From NCBI GenBank assembly GCA_038245725.1, contig JBBRSD010000001.1:124001-188000 (forward strand): 64,000 bases of DNA, in the 5' to 3' direction. Position numbers and translations under genes: made by a program. Of the stretch, positions 19,093-27,909 are shown in pieces; positions within the stretch are counted from its first letter, which is position 1; every line of letters begins with the position of its first letter. The notes under the pieces were generated by a model that was not told where the DNA came from, did no database searches, and was given only the letters and a program-made list of their open reading frames with translations. This DNA is from JBBRSD01 sp038245725. Lineage in GTDB: Bacteria > Actinomycetota > Coriobacteriia > Anaerosomatales > JAAXUF01.

Positions 19093-21180
19093 GTGTCCAC
19101 AAAGCTCCGCAAGATTGCCGCAAAAGCGTTCGGTGGGCCCGAGTGGAGGGCAGCTGCCGACGCTCTATTCGAGGCGCACGGCGTGACCGTCAACGCCATG
19201 GACTTCTCGGCGTGTGACACGTTCTCCGAGTGCACAAACTGCGGCTACTGCAACCTGGCGACCGATGTCGGTGCGCCGGGCCCGGATTCCTGCTTCGACG
19301 AATGCCCTCAGCCCGGCCCCGGCGTGACGCGAATCGTCTGCCGAGCAGGGCTGCCCACGCTGGTCACTCCCGTCGTCATCGGCGGGCACACGATCGCACA
19401 CCTCGTGCTCGGCGGGTTCGTGACGTCGACGCGGGAGCGGCGCCGCCTCTACGAGAACATCCTTGCTCGCAGCGCGAACCCCGACTCGGCCAGGCTCGCC
19501 ATCAGGGCGCTGGCCGTCGTGCCGCGCCGGACCGCCGAGGGATGCGTGAACATGGCGCTCGCCTCGGCTAACGCGCTCGTTGCCACTGCTGCCGACCAGC
19601 TCTCCGCCGCCGAACGCGTCGAGGAGCTGCGAGTGTTCGTCACCGCGGGTCAGCAAGTTGCCGCCGGCGACCCGATGGACGCGGCGACGCTGGCCGGCAT
19701 GGCCGAGGAGGCTGTCGCACTCATCGGCGGCGAAGCGGGCGCGGTCCTGCGCCCGGCCGACGGCCATCTCGAGATCATCGCGCACACCGACGGCTGGCGC
19801 GGGCGCGTGGGTGGACAGGTGCCGGTCGAAGGAACCGCGGCCGGTCGCGCGTGCTCGACGGGCCGCACGGTCCTGACCCCCGCAGGCAAGGCGTCCGGCT
19901 CGACGCTCGTGCTGCCGCTTGCGCTGGGGGGCACCGTCCTCGGCGCGCTTGAGGTGCGCCTTCCCGCTTCGGCACTTCCGGTCTCGCCGGAGCGCGTCGC
20001 CAGGCTCGACAGGTTCGGACGCTTCATCTCCATCGCGTTGCAGCGCGACGACGAGCGCGTCGCGATGGAGCGCGCCATGGCCGGCTACAAGCAGCTCAAC
20101 GAGCTTGCGGCGATGCTCGGCGCGCAGACCGACATCGACAACGTCGCACGGATCATCGAATCCGTGGTCAATCAATCGTTCACGTTCCAGATCGCCGGGC
20201 TGGTCTTGACGAGTTACGGCCGGGACCAGGCTGACGTGACCGTCATGGGTGAAGTCACCGATGCCGAGCTCGATACGGTGCTCGGCGACATCGTGGGCCG
20301 CAACCTCCGTCGCGATCCCTTCGACAACGTTCGCGCCAACACACGCCACGGGTCGATCGTGAGCGGCGTGTCAGCCCGGGAAGAATGGGCGACGTTGGCG
20401 GTCGAGCTCACGCACGGAACGCTCGAGATCGGCTACCTCCTCGTCGCGCGTGCTGACGGCGGGCACTACAACGCGCAGGATCGCGCGCTTCTCGACGGCC
20501 TCGCTGCTCACGCGGGTGCCGCATTCGGGCGCGCGGCACTGTTCGGGCGCTTCCGCGATGACTACGCCAAGACGATCGCCGCGCTCTCGGCGACGCTCGA
20601 TGCGAGCGAGAAGATGCCGAGCGGCCATTCGACCCGCGTCATGGACTACGCGATGCTCATCGGCGAAGAGCTGGGGCTGCCTTTCGAGGACGTGGAGCAG
20701 CTGCGGTTCGCCGGGCTGCTGCATGACATCGGCAAGACCGGAGTACCCCACGAGATCCTACTCAAGGCGTCGAAGCTCACGGGTGACGAACTTTCGCGAG
20801 TGCGCGCGCACGCCGAGTTCGGGGCCTCGATCGTCGACCAGATCGACTTCCTGAAGTCGATCACGCCGGTCATCTTGCACCATCACGAGCGCTGGGACGG
20901 GGAGGGCTACCCTGCGGGGCTTGCCGGTGAGTCGATTCCGCTGCTCGCGCGCATTCTCGCGGTCGCCGATTCCTTCGACGCGATGAGCACGCATAAGGCG
21001 TATGGCGCGAAGCGGTCCTTCGCGTCCGCGCGAAAGGAACTTCAGCGCGAGTCCGGCAAGCAGTTCGATACGCGCATCGTAGACGCGCTGATCTCGGGCC
21101 TCGACCGTGTGGCGATGGCCGGAGCCACTGGCCTGCTCGCGCCGTGGGCGCAGCAGGGGCGGCCGGAGTTGCTCGCTTAG
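19093..21180 (+). CDS. PocR-GAF-HD-GYP cyclic-di-GMP phosphodiesterase
   Basis: About 695 residues, apparently cytoplasmic. The N-terminal 160 residues resemble a PocR ligand-binding domain, with a cysteine cluster (FSECTNCGYC, then CFDECP) and a VCRAGLPTLVTPVVIGGHTIAHLVLGG-type core. Two GAF-like regions follow (about 190-330 and 340-490). The HD-GYP domain at about 495-680 has GHSTRV, LLHDIGKTG and HHERWDGEGYPAGL, all catalytic residues present. Purine-rich GAAGGGGGG precedes the GTG at 19093. A redox or metal input through the cysteines is an inference. Confidence 0.88.
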   Translation: MSTKLRKIAAKAFGGPEWRAAADALFEAHGVTVNAMDFSACDTFSECTNCGYCNLATDVGAPGPDSCFDECPQPGPGVTRIVCRAGLPTLVTPVVIGGHTIAHLVLGGFVTSTRERRRLYENILARSANPDSARLAIRALAVVPRRTAEGCVNMALASANALVATAADQLSAAERVEELRVFVTAGQQVAAGDPMDAATLAGMAEEAVALIGGEAGAVLRPADGHLEIIAHTDGWRGRVGGQVPVEGTAAGRACSTGRTVLTPAGKASGSTLVLPLALGGTVLGALEVRLPASALPVSPERVARLDRFGRFISIALQRDDERVAMERAMAGYKQLNELAAMLGAQTDIDNVARIIESVVNQSFTFQIAGLVLTSYGRDQADVTVMGEVTDAELDTVLGDIVGRNLRRDPFDNVRANTRHGSIVSGVSAREEWATLAVELTHGTLEIGYLLVARADGGHYNAQDRALLDGLAAHAGAAFGRAALFGRFRDDYAKTIAALSATLDASEKMPSGHSTRVMDYAMLIGEELGLPFEDVEQLRFAGLLHDIGKTGVPHEILLKASKLTGDELSRVRAHAEFGASIVDQIDFLKSITPVILHHHERWDGEGYPAGLAGESIPLLARILAVADSFDAMSTHKAYGAKRSFASARKELQRESGKQFDTRIVDALISGLDRVAMAGATGLLAPWAQQGRPELLA

Positions 21181-21266
21181 GGTCTCCACGTCCCGCACAG
21201 TCGTGATCGCTATCACGGCCGCATGCTAGAATCCCGGCGTCCTAAACTCGACGCTGGAAGGCGCTC

Positions 21267-21833
21267 ATGTCTCGCACGCGTTACATCGCCCAAGCCGGCG
21301 TCATCGCAGCAGTCTATGCCACGCTCACGCTGCTTACGCTGCAGTTCCTAGGCGGTCTTGCGTGGGGTCTGATCCAGCTGCGCATCAGTGAGGCCTTCAC
21401 CGTAGTAGCGATATTCACGCCGGCGGCATTGCCGGGGCTGACTATCGGTTCCGTCGTGGCCAACGCGCTCAACCCGCAGGCCGTCTGGCCGTTCTCCGGC
21501 CTCGACGTCGTCTTCGGGTCGCTCGGCACGTTGCTCGGCGCGGTGTGGATGCGCCGCTTCCGCGACAACACCCCGCTTGCTCTTGCCGGGCCGGTTATCA
21601 CCAATGCGCTCATCGTCCCCGCCTACCTGCCCATCCTCCTCAAGGGGCTGGGGCTCTACACAATCCCGTTTCTGGGCGTAAACTTGGAAGGCGCGTGGCT
21701 CCCGATGTACCTCTTCGGGGTCGTCTCGGTCGGTATTGGCGAGGCGATCGTGGTCTACGCGCTGGGATGGCCGCTTGTGCTGGCCATCAAGCGGATGCGG
21801 ATCTCGGGGTTCGGTGACGACTCGAAAGGATAG
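21267..21833 (+). CDS. queT: QueT-family transporter
   Basis: 188 residues with about five to six hydrophobic helices. The start YIAQAGVIAAVYATLTLL and the motif LRISEAFTVVAIFTPAALPGLTIGSVVAN match QueT proteins, S-component-like membrane proteins proposed to take up queuosine precursors. GGAAGG precedes the ATG. A TGCTAGAAT extended -10 lies at 21224-21232. A short hairpin (GCGTC/GACGC) lies in the leader, but no preQ1-type aptamer could be made out. The next gene starts two bases after the stop. Confidence 0.8.
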   Translation: MSRTRYIAQAGVIAAVYATLTLLTLQFLGGLAWGLIQLRISEAFTVVAIFTPAALPGLTIGSVVANALNPQAVWPFSGLDVVFGSLGTLLGAVWMRRFRDNTPLALAGPVITNALIVPAYLPILLKGLGLYTIPFLGVNLEGAWLPMYLFGVVSVGIGEAIVVYALGWPLVLAIKRMRISGFGDDSKG

Positions 21834-21835
21834 GC

Positions 21836-23659
21836 GTGACCCAGACTGTGGGGGGGAGCAGGATCGCCAAGGCCGACCCGCCGCGAGCGGTCTTCGACCT
21901 CATCCACGTACGCGACGCGGGAACGTGCGCCGAGTGCATTGCCTGTATCCGTCACTGCCCTGCACGGGCGATTCGCAACGTCGACGGCAAGCGCGAGATC
22001 ATCGCGGAACGCTGTGTGGCGTGCGGCGCGTGCGTAGTCGAGTGCCGCAGCTTGGGCTTCGGAGTCCGAGACGACCTTCCTCGCGTCCGTGAGTTGCTCG
22101 CTGGCGACCGCCGTGTGGTGGCGATTCTGGCCAGCGAACATGTCGCCGCGCTTCATCCGCTTGAGCCGGCCGCGGTCGAGCGTCGCCTGGAGACGCTCGG
22201 ATTCGCGGCAGTCGAGACCACGGTCCTCGGCGAGGAGCTGGTGGCCGCCGCCTACGAGCGCGTGCACGGCTCGGCCGCCCACGCGTTCCCTCGCCTGCGC
22301 TCGACATGTCCGGTCGTCGTGTCGTGGGTCGAGCGCTACTACCCGCAACTGACGCCCGCGCTCTCGCCCATCGTCCCGCCCTACGTCGCGCAGGCCCGAC
22401 TCGTGCGGGCGATCTACCCCGGTGACACCGCCATCGTCTACGTGTCTCCATGTTGGGCGCGCAAGGACGAGGCACTCAGCCCCGCATTCGAAGGCGCCGT
22501 CGACGTGGCCATCGGCTTCGACGAACTCAGGCGTCTGCTCGACGACGAGCCCGCTCCAAACGTCGCCGAGCGACCCGATTCGTCGCGCGCGCCGCGCCGC
22601 CTCCAGCCGGTCAAGGAGCTCTCGCTGACCGACGGATTCCCCCGACTGACATTGCTCGAACGTGACATGACCGACTCGGAAGTGATCACAGTTCGCGGCT
22701 TGGACGAGATCGACAGAGTGCTCACCGCCATCATCCGCGGCGAGCTCGCTCCCCACGTCGTCGACCTGCTCAACTGCGAGGGCTGCGTCGACGGCCCGGC
22801 CGTCAACCCCATGCTGTCCGTGTTTGCGAAGCGCAACCTCATTGCCTCGGAGCGCGAGAATCAGCGCCCGCCCATCGTCGACAGTCGAACGTTCCTCTCG
22901 GCGCTTCCACCCATCGAGCTGCGGCGGGGATTCGCACCGCGCCCCGTGATCACCCGCGTGCCCTCGTCCGACGAGATCGACGCCGTGCTCACGGCGGGGG
23001 AGTTCGCGAGCCGCGCTGAGACGATGGACTGCGGGGCCTGCGGTTTCGACTCATGCGTCGAGCTCGCAGCTTCGATATGTCTCGGCGACGCAACGTGGGA
23101 ACGCTGTTTCCCGCTTCAGCGCAAGCGCATGCAGCGCACGCACGACGAGCTCACCGAGTTCGCGCTCCTCGACCCGCTTACGGGCCTCGGGAATCGCCGC
23201 TCCTTCGACAACCGGTTGCGAGATGAGGTCGCGCGCGCCGCTCGCTATGGCACCGCGCTTTCGCTTGCGATGGTCGATCTCGACGGCTTCAAGGAGATCA
23301 ACGACGGCCACGGCCACACGGCCGGCGACGCTGTCCTCGGTCGCGTCGGGACGCTCTTGTGCGAGGTTATGCGGGCAAGCGACGTCGCGACCCGCTACGG
23401 AGGCGACGAGTTCGCGATCATCCTGCCCGACACGGGTAAGACCGACGCATGGCTGGCTGCTGAGAAGCTGCGTTCGGCGTTCGTGGATGCTGTGGTCGAG
23501 CTGGCTGGCGGGCATAAGGTACAGGTGACCGGCTCGATAGGTGTAGCCAGCTACAGCGATCAAAACGGGACGGCCGAGGCTCTGCTGGAGGCCGCCGACG
23601 AAGCTTTATACCGGGCCAAGCGTCGCGGCCGCAACCGCGTGGAGCTTGCGGCCGGGTAG
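21836..23659 (+). CDS. [FeFe]-hydrogenase-like iron-sulfur protein fused to a diguanylate cyclase
   Basis: 607 residues from a GTG. Order of parts: two [4Fe-4S] ferredoxin motifs (C31/34/37/41 and C60/63/66/70); a hydrogenase large-subunit-like region with STCP (C158), SPCWARKDE (C206) and NCEGCVDGP (C314, C317); a further Fe-S motif CGACGFDSCVELAASIC (C399/402/407/415); and a GGDEF domain at about 440-607. GGDEF is intact at 522-526 with an RASD inhibitory site five residues before it. In hydrogenases the first motif is TSCCP; here the proton-transfer Cys is Thr, and the last pair is spaced by two residues rather than three. So it is more likely a sensor than an enzyme of hydrogen turnover. 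It would link H2 or redox state to cyclic-di-GMP. Confidence 0.85.
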   Translation: MTQTVGGSRIAKADPPRAVFDLIHVRDAGTCAECIACIRHCPARAIRNVDGKREIIAERCVACGACVVECRSLGFGVRDDLPRVRELLAGDRRVVAILASEHVAALHPLEPAAVERRLETLGFAAVETTVLGEELVAAAYERVHGSAAHAFPRLRSTCPVVVSWVERYYPQLTPALSPIVPPYVAQARLVRAIYPGDTAIVYVSPCWARKDEALSPAFEGAVDVAIGFDELRRLLDDEPAPNVAERPDSSRAPRRLQPVKELSLTDGFPRLTLLERDMTDSEVITVRGLDEIDRVLTAIIRGELAPHVVDLLNCEGCVDGPAVNPMLSVFAKRNLIASERENQRPPIVDSRTFLSALPPIELRRGFAPRPVITRVPSSDEIDAVLTAGEFASRAETMDCGACGFDSCVELAASICLGDATWERCFPLQRKRMQRTHDELTEFALLDPLTGLGNRRSFDNRLRDEVARAARYGTALSLAMVDLDGFKEINDGHGHTAGDAVLGRVGTLLCEVMRASDVATRYGGDEFAIILPDTGKTDAWLAAEKLRSAFVDAVVELAGGHKVQVTGSIGVASYSDQNGTAEALLEAADEALYRAKRRGRNRVELAAG

Positions 23660-23670
23660 GAGGCAGCTCA

Positions 23671-24738
23671 ATGCATGACGCTCTGCTCGGTACGGCCGAA
23701 GGCGACCGCATCCGGTGCGGCCTGTGTCCCCACAACTGTCTCATCGCAGAAGGCGCCCGCGGTTGGTGCGGCGCCCGCGGCGTCGAGGTCGGCATGCTCA
23801 AGGCTTACACCTACGGTCTCGTGAGTTCCATGGCAATCGATCCCATCGAGAAGAAGCCGGTGTTCCACTACTGCCCGGGGGTCGATGTCCTGTCGCTGGG
23901 GAGTGTGGGCTGTTCGATGCGCTGCGGCCACTGCCAGAACTGGCAGATCTCGCGGCCGAAGGGCGACGACGGCTCGCTGGCCCTGCGCTACGTCAAGCCC
24001 GCAACCGCCGTCTCGACCGCTCTCGCCGAGAATTGCCCGGGCATCGCCTTTACCTACAACGAGCCCGTGATCTGGCTCGAATATGTGCTCGATGTCGGCC
24101 GCCTCGCGCATGCCAACGGCCTGTTCAACATAATGGTCACGAACGGCTACGTGACGTCTGAGGGGCTCGATGCGTTTTCCGAGGTTGTAGACGTGTGGCG
24201 CGTCGATATCAAGGGCTTCTCGGAAGAGGCGATGCGCAAGCTGTGCCACGTGGGGCACGCTCAGATCGTGCGCGAGCAGGCAGTACGCGCCAAGCACGTG
24301 CACGGGATGCACGTGGAGTGCGTCACGAACGTGGTGCCCACCATCAACGACTCGGACGAGGAGCTGCGCGCGATCGCCGGTTGGATCGCGAGCGATCTGG
24401 GACCCGACACGCCGTGGCATGTCACGCGGTTCACACCGTATCTCGAGTTCGCAAACCTGCCGCCGACGCCGCTCGCAACTCTCGAGCGCGCGCGCGAGAT
24501 CGGACGGGAGGCCGGGCTGCACTTCGTCTATCTCGGCAACGTCGAGACTCCTGACGGTGAGGACACGGTGTGCCCCAGCTGTCGCGAGTTCGTTGTACGA
24601 CGGCGAGGCTTCGTGGCGTCTCCCGAGAACCTATCGGCCGAGGGCTCGTGCGCTTCGTGTGGCGCCCCGCTCGGCATCCGGATGGAGGGCTGCGTGCCCG
24701 CCGTCGGTGGAGTGATGCGCGACCTGCCGGACGTGTAG
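23671..24738 (+). CDS. amrS: AmmeMemoRadiSam-system radical SAM enzyme AmrS
   Basis: 355 residues. An N-terminal cysteine region (CGLCPHNC, WCGARG) precedes the radical SAM motif CSMRCGHCQNW, then FTYNEPVIWLEY and DVWRVDIKGFSEEAMRKL. The end has a zinc-binding-like CPSCREF/CASCGAP. This matches AmrS, formerly called a PflA-like activase, of the AmmeMemoRadiSam system. Its Memo and AMMECR1 partners are not in the window. It begins 11 bases after the hydrogenase-like cyclase gene with GGAGG upstream. Confidence 0.9.
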   Translation: MHDALLGTAEGDRIRCGLCPHNCLIAEGARGWCGARGVEVGMLKAYTYGLVSSMAIDPIEKKPVFHYCPGVDVLSLGSVGCSMRCGHCQNWQISRPKGDDGSLALRYVKPATAVSTALAENCPGIAFTYNEPVIWLEYVLDVGRLAHANGLFNIMVTNGYVTSEGLDAFSEVVDVWRVDIKGFSEEAMRKLCHVGHAQIVREQAVRAKHVHGMHVECVTNVVPTINDSDEELRAIAGWIASDLGPDTPWHVTRFTPYLEFANLPPTPLATLERAREIGREAGLHFVYLGNVETPDGEDTVCPSCREFVVRRRGFVASPENLSAEGSCASCGAPLGIRMEGCVPAVGGVMRDLPDV

Positions 24739-24752
24739 CGGTATCATGGAGC

Positions 24753-24770
24753 GGGCCCGGATGCGGGCCC
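24753..24770 (+). terminator. GC-rich hairpin after amrS
   Basis: GGGCCCG and CGGGCCC pair across a GATG loop. It could end the amrS transcript, but no T tract follows, and a -10-like TATCAT (24742-24747) just before it could start the next gene. The role is uncertain. Confidence 0.3.
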
Positions 24771-24805
24771 CCGTACCGTCACCGAAAAGGGGAGCGCTCG
24801 CACCC

Positions 24806-26065
24806 GTGGAACCAGTCGTCATCATCCCGACGTTTTGGACGAAACCGAAATCCAAGCGTGGCCGCACTTCCGTTCCCGTCGACGACCTGGCCTCGGCATA
24901 CGACCACCCGACACCGATCGACACAGATGGCACCCTGCCCGACTGCCTGCGCTCTTTGCAGAAGGTCGATGGACTCGGCCGGGTCGTCATAATCGTGGCC
25001 GCTACCGACGAGTCGATCGAGCATCGCGCCGAGGACAAGGTGCGCGAGATCGTCGACGACTTCCCGGACATCGATGCGTTCGTCTTCGGCCCCGCCGAGC
25101 TGGGCAGCTTGCATCGCAGGCTCGAGCAGCTGGAGTTCGCCGACATGATCGAGGGCGTCACGCTCAAGGGCTACGGCGCCGTGCGCAATGTCGGCCTCAT
25201 GGCGGCAGCTATCCTCGGCCACGAGGCGGTCATCTTCGTCGACGACGACGAGATCGTCACGACGCCGGATTTCCTGCGCGTGGGCATGTACGGCCTCGGG
25301 GCGAAGTTCGACGACGGCACTCCGCTGCTGGCCAAGAGTGGCTACTACACGGACTCCCATGGTCGCTACCAGCGCAACGTCGAGCCGCATTGGACCGACA
25401 TGTTCTGGCGCCAGAGCGAGGCGTTCAACCAGTCCCTTTCCGTTGTGAACACGCCGCCTCGGATCCAGCGCTCTAATATCGCATTCGGCGGCATCATGGC
25501 GCTGCATCGCGACATGTTCGCGAACGTGTCGTTCGACCCGTGGGTACTTCGCGGGGAGGACATGGACTACATCATCAACGCGCGCATGCACGGCGCCGAC
25601 GTGTATCTCGATGACGAGTGGCGCATCGTGCACGAGCCGCCCGAGATGGTCTCCGAGGCGATCCGCTTCCGTCAGGACGCCTACCGTTTCGTCTACGAGC
25701 ATCGCAAGATCGAGTTCGCGAAGTCACAGGTCGACCTTCGGCAGGTCACGCCGAAATCGATGATGCCGTATCCGGGCCCGTTCATCGACGCGTCGGTGGG
25801 CTGGCGCGCGAGCGTCACGGCGCTTCTTCGGTCGCTCACGCACGACGACAAGGCGATGTATCGCCAGATTGCGGCGCATGCTATGGGCGAGGCAGCCGAG
25901 TACGCACGCGAGCATTGCCAGCACTACTTCGAGTTCCAGCGCCGCTGGCCGATCCTGATGGACGGGCTGTGGGACGACGTAGCGCTCAAGTCGCTGTTTT
26001 CCGGCGAACGCGTCGTCGACCGCTCCGCGATCACCGGTCGCTTCCCGATCGTGCCGCCGGCCTAG
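24806..26065 (+). CDS. Glycosyltransferase-like protein of unknown substrate
   Basis: About 419 residues. The start VVIIPTFW, the long nucleotide-binding region and a DXD-type VDDDEIVTTPDFL near residue 150 fit a GT-A fold glycosyltransferase. Later GEDMDYIINARMHG and WRIVHEPPE resemble the base and acceptor-loop motifs (ED) of GT2-like enzymes. No membrane segments are visible, so it should be cytoplasmic. The sugar, acceptor and pathway cannot be told; no polysaccharide genes are adjacent. The GTG at 24806 is the start nearest the domain; its AAAGGGGAG lies 12 bases away. Confidence 0.7.
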   Translation: MEPVVIIPTFWTKPKSKRGRTSVPVDDLASAYDHPTPIDTDGTLPDCLRSLQKVDGLGRVVIIVAATDESIEHRAEDKVREIVDDFPDIDAFVFGPAELGSLHRRLEQLEFADMIEGVTLKGYGAVRNVGLMAAAILGHEAVIFVDDDEIVTTPDFLRVGMYGLGAKFDDGTPLLAKSGYYTDSHGRYQRNVEPHWTDMFWRQSEAFNQSLSVVNTPPRIQRSNIAFGGIMALHRDMFANVSFDPWVLRGEDMDYIINARMHGADVYLDDEWRIVHEPPEMVSEAIRFRQDAYRFVYEHRKIEFAKSQVDLRQVTPKSMMPYPGPFIDASVGWRASVTALLRSLTHDDKAMYRQIAAHAMGEAAEYAREHCQHYFEFQRRWPILMDGLWDDVALKSLFSGERVVDRSAITGRFPIVPPA

Positions 26066-26092
26066 CGCCGGCGCGGAGGGCGGTCCGGCCTC

Positions 26093-27076
26093 ATGCGTGA
26101 CCTCGCTACCACTTTAGGCATCGGACTCGTCTCCGGCGTGCTGTCGGGGGCGTTTGGCATCGGAGGCGGCATCATCACGACGCCCGCCATCAAGCTCATC
26201 CTCGGCGCTCCCGCGCTCGTTGCCGTAGGCACGCCGCTGCCGGTCATCTTCCCGAGCGCGCTGACAGGCGCCATCAGCTACGCGCGCAAGGGCGTCGCGG
26301 ACGTGCGCGCCGGCGTCGTCTGCGGCGTCGCCGGCTCCTCCACTGCCGTGCTCGGCGCGCTGGCCACGCGCTTCGTAGGCGGCACCGTAGTCCTTCTCGC
26401 CACCGCCGCCCTCATCCTCTACACCGCCGCCGACATGGTCCTCCAAGTGATCCGCCCGCCAAGGGTTGGCCTCGCAGGCGGCGAGGAAGCAGGAGCGCTC
26501 GCAGCGGTCCGGGGCGCGCGCGACGACGTCCGGGTTCCTGAGGGTCCCAGGACTCCGGAGGCCGAAGGCGCCCTTGAGGGTATGGGAGCCTTGGAGCGCG
26601 ATGGCGGCGCAGCGGGGGAATCGCACGACGCTGCTAGCGCGGGCGATTTGGTGCTCCGCAGCGAACGTGCGAAGCCAGTGAGCGAAGGGGTGCCGAATCG
26701 CCCGTCCCCAGGACGCCTGGCCCTCATCGGCGCCGTAACCGGGTTCTACTCCGGGTTTCTCGGACTCGGTGGCGGCTTCGTCTTAGTCCCAATGCTTACG
26801 CGGTGGCTCGGCTTCCCCATCAAGCGCTCCATCGCAACGTCGCTCGTCGCAATCGTCATCCTCGCGGTTCCCGGCACGGTCACGCACGCACTTCTCGGCC
26901 ACATCGACTGGCGCATCGCGGCACTTCTCGCCGTCGGCGTGGTGCCGGGCGCGGTCGTGGGTGCTCGCCTCACGCTCGGCTCTGCGGATCATACGGTGCG
27001 GCTCTCGTTTGCGGTGCTGCTGGTCGCCGTCGGCGCGTGGCTCGGCGTCAGCACGCTGCTTGGCGGCGGCTCGTGA
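26093..27076 (+). CDS. TSUP (TauE/SafE) family permease with a long central linker
   Basis: 327 residues. Two homologous halves each have the family signature: GLVSGVLSGAFGIGGGIITTPA near residue 10 and AVTGFYSGFLGLGGGFVLVPML near 215. Such permeases export sulfite, organosulfonates or other small anions. The halves are joined by about 80 residues of Gly/Ala/Glu-rich sequence (about 123-205), far longer than the short loop normal for the family, and unlike the rest in composition. The stop overlaps the start of the GNAT gene (GTGA). Confidence 0.85.
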   Translation: MRDLATTLGIGLVSGVLSGAFGIGGGIITTPAIKLILGAPALVAVGTPLPVIFPSALTGAISYARKGVADVRAGVVCGVAGSSTAVLGALATRFVGGTVVLLATAALILYTAADMVLQVIRPPRVGLAGGEEAGALAAVRGARDDVRVPEGPRTPEAEGALEGMGALERDGGAAGESHDAASAGDLVLRSERAKPVSEGVPNRPSPGRLALIGAVTGFYSGFLGLGGGFVLVPMLTRWLGFPIKRSIATSLVAIVILAVPGTVTHALLGHIDWRIAALLAVGVVPGAVVGARLTLGSADHTVRLSFAVLLVAVGAWLGVSTLLGGGS

Positions 27077-27909
27077 GGTCGCGACCGCGCGCCGCGACCG
27101 AGGCCGAAGCCGCGCGCCTGTGGCCGGCCGTCCGCTCCGAGCGCATCTTCGAGACCGCCGATGAGTTCGCGCGGTATCGCGCCGAGGCGCCGTGGCGCGT
27201 GCGCGTCAACGACCGGGGCGACGCCGCTCTGCTCGGCGTGTGGCGCGAACACTTCGACGTGCTCGCGATCCGCGGCGTGTGGTGCCCGCCGCTGCATCTC
27301 GGGGCGTTCGTCGCCGACGCGCGCGCTATCGCTCGCGATCTCGGCCTCGCCCAACTCCTCTCGCCGCTGCTGGCGCTCGAGCTTCTCGGCCCCTACCGCC
27401 GAGAAGGGATGGAGCTCCGCGAGCGGATCGTGGCGATCCAGGGCCACTCGCACTGCGTGCTGCAGGCGGACCCGCCGATCGGCGTGACGCTGCGCGCGGG
27501 GCGTGGCGAGGACCTGGCGGGGCTCGTCGAACTCGATGCCATCTGCTTCGACGAGTTCTGGCGCTATGGCATGACCGAGCTCGCCGAACTCTTCCGCACC
27601 GAGCGGCTCGTCGTGGCCGAGACCGTCGATGGCGAGCTCATCGGCTATACTCTGGCCACTGCGAGCAGGGGTGCGTCCACGCTTGGACGGCTCGGCGTCG
27701 CGGTAGCGGCTCGGCGGCACGGCCTTGCGCGAGCGCTCGTCACAGACGTTGCGCGTTGGGCAGTAGGCGCCGGCGCGGAGACGCTGTCGCTGTGCACGCA
27801 GGAAGAGAACGCGGCGGCGCGAGCACTCTACTGCGCGGCAGGACTCACGGAGACGCGCGACCTCTACGGACTTGCGATTTGCCGCGTGGCCGAGGAAGGC
27901 AGCCAGTGA
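27073..27909 (+). CDS. GNAT-family N-acetyltransferase
   Basis: About 278 residues. The first 140 lack a recognised domain; the C-terminal part is a GNAT domain with LGRLGVAVAARRHGLARALV (acetyl-CoA loop) and LCTQEENAAARALYCAAGL. The target is unknown. It is translationally coupled to both neighbours by four-base GTGA overlaps (27073 and 27906), so it belongs to an operon with the TSUP permease and the LytS-like kinase. Confidence 0.82.
   Translation: MRSRPRAATEAEAARLWPAVRSERIFETADEFARYRAEAPWRVRVNDRGDAALLGVWREHFDVLAIRGVWCPPLHLGAFVADARAIARDLGLAQLLSPLLALELLGPYRREGMELRERIVAIQGHSHCVLQADPPIGVTLRAGRGEDLAGLVELDAICFDEFWRYGMTELAELFRTERLVVAETVDGELIGYTLATASRGASTLGRLGVAVAARRHGLARALVTDVARWAVGAGAETLSLCTQEENAAARALYCAAGLTETRDLYGLAICRVAEEGSQ

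Noticed and set aside
21181..21266. preQ1 riboswitch before queT
   Set aside because: Expected for QueT, but the leader lacks the A-rich tail and the aptamer core. Only a short GCGTC/GACGC hairpin is present.
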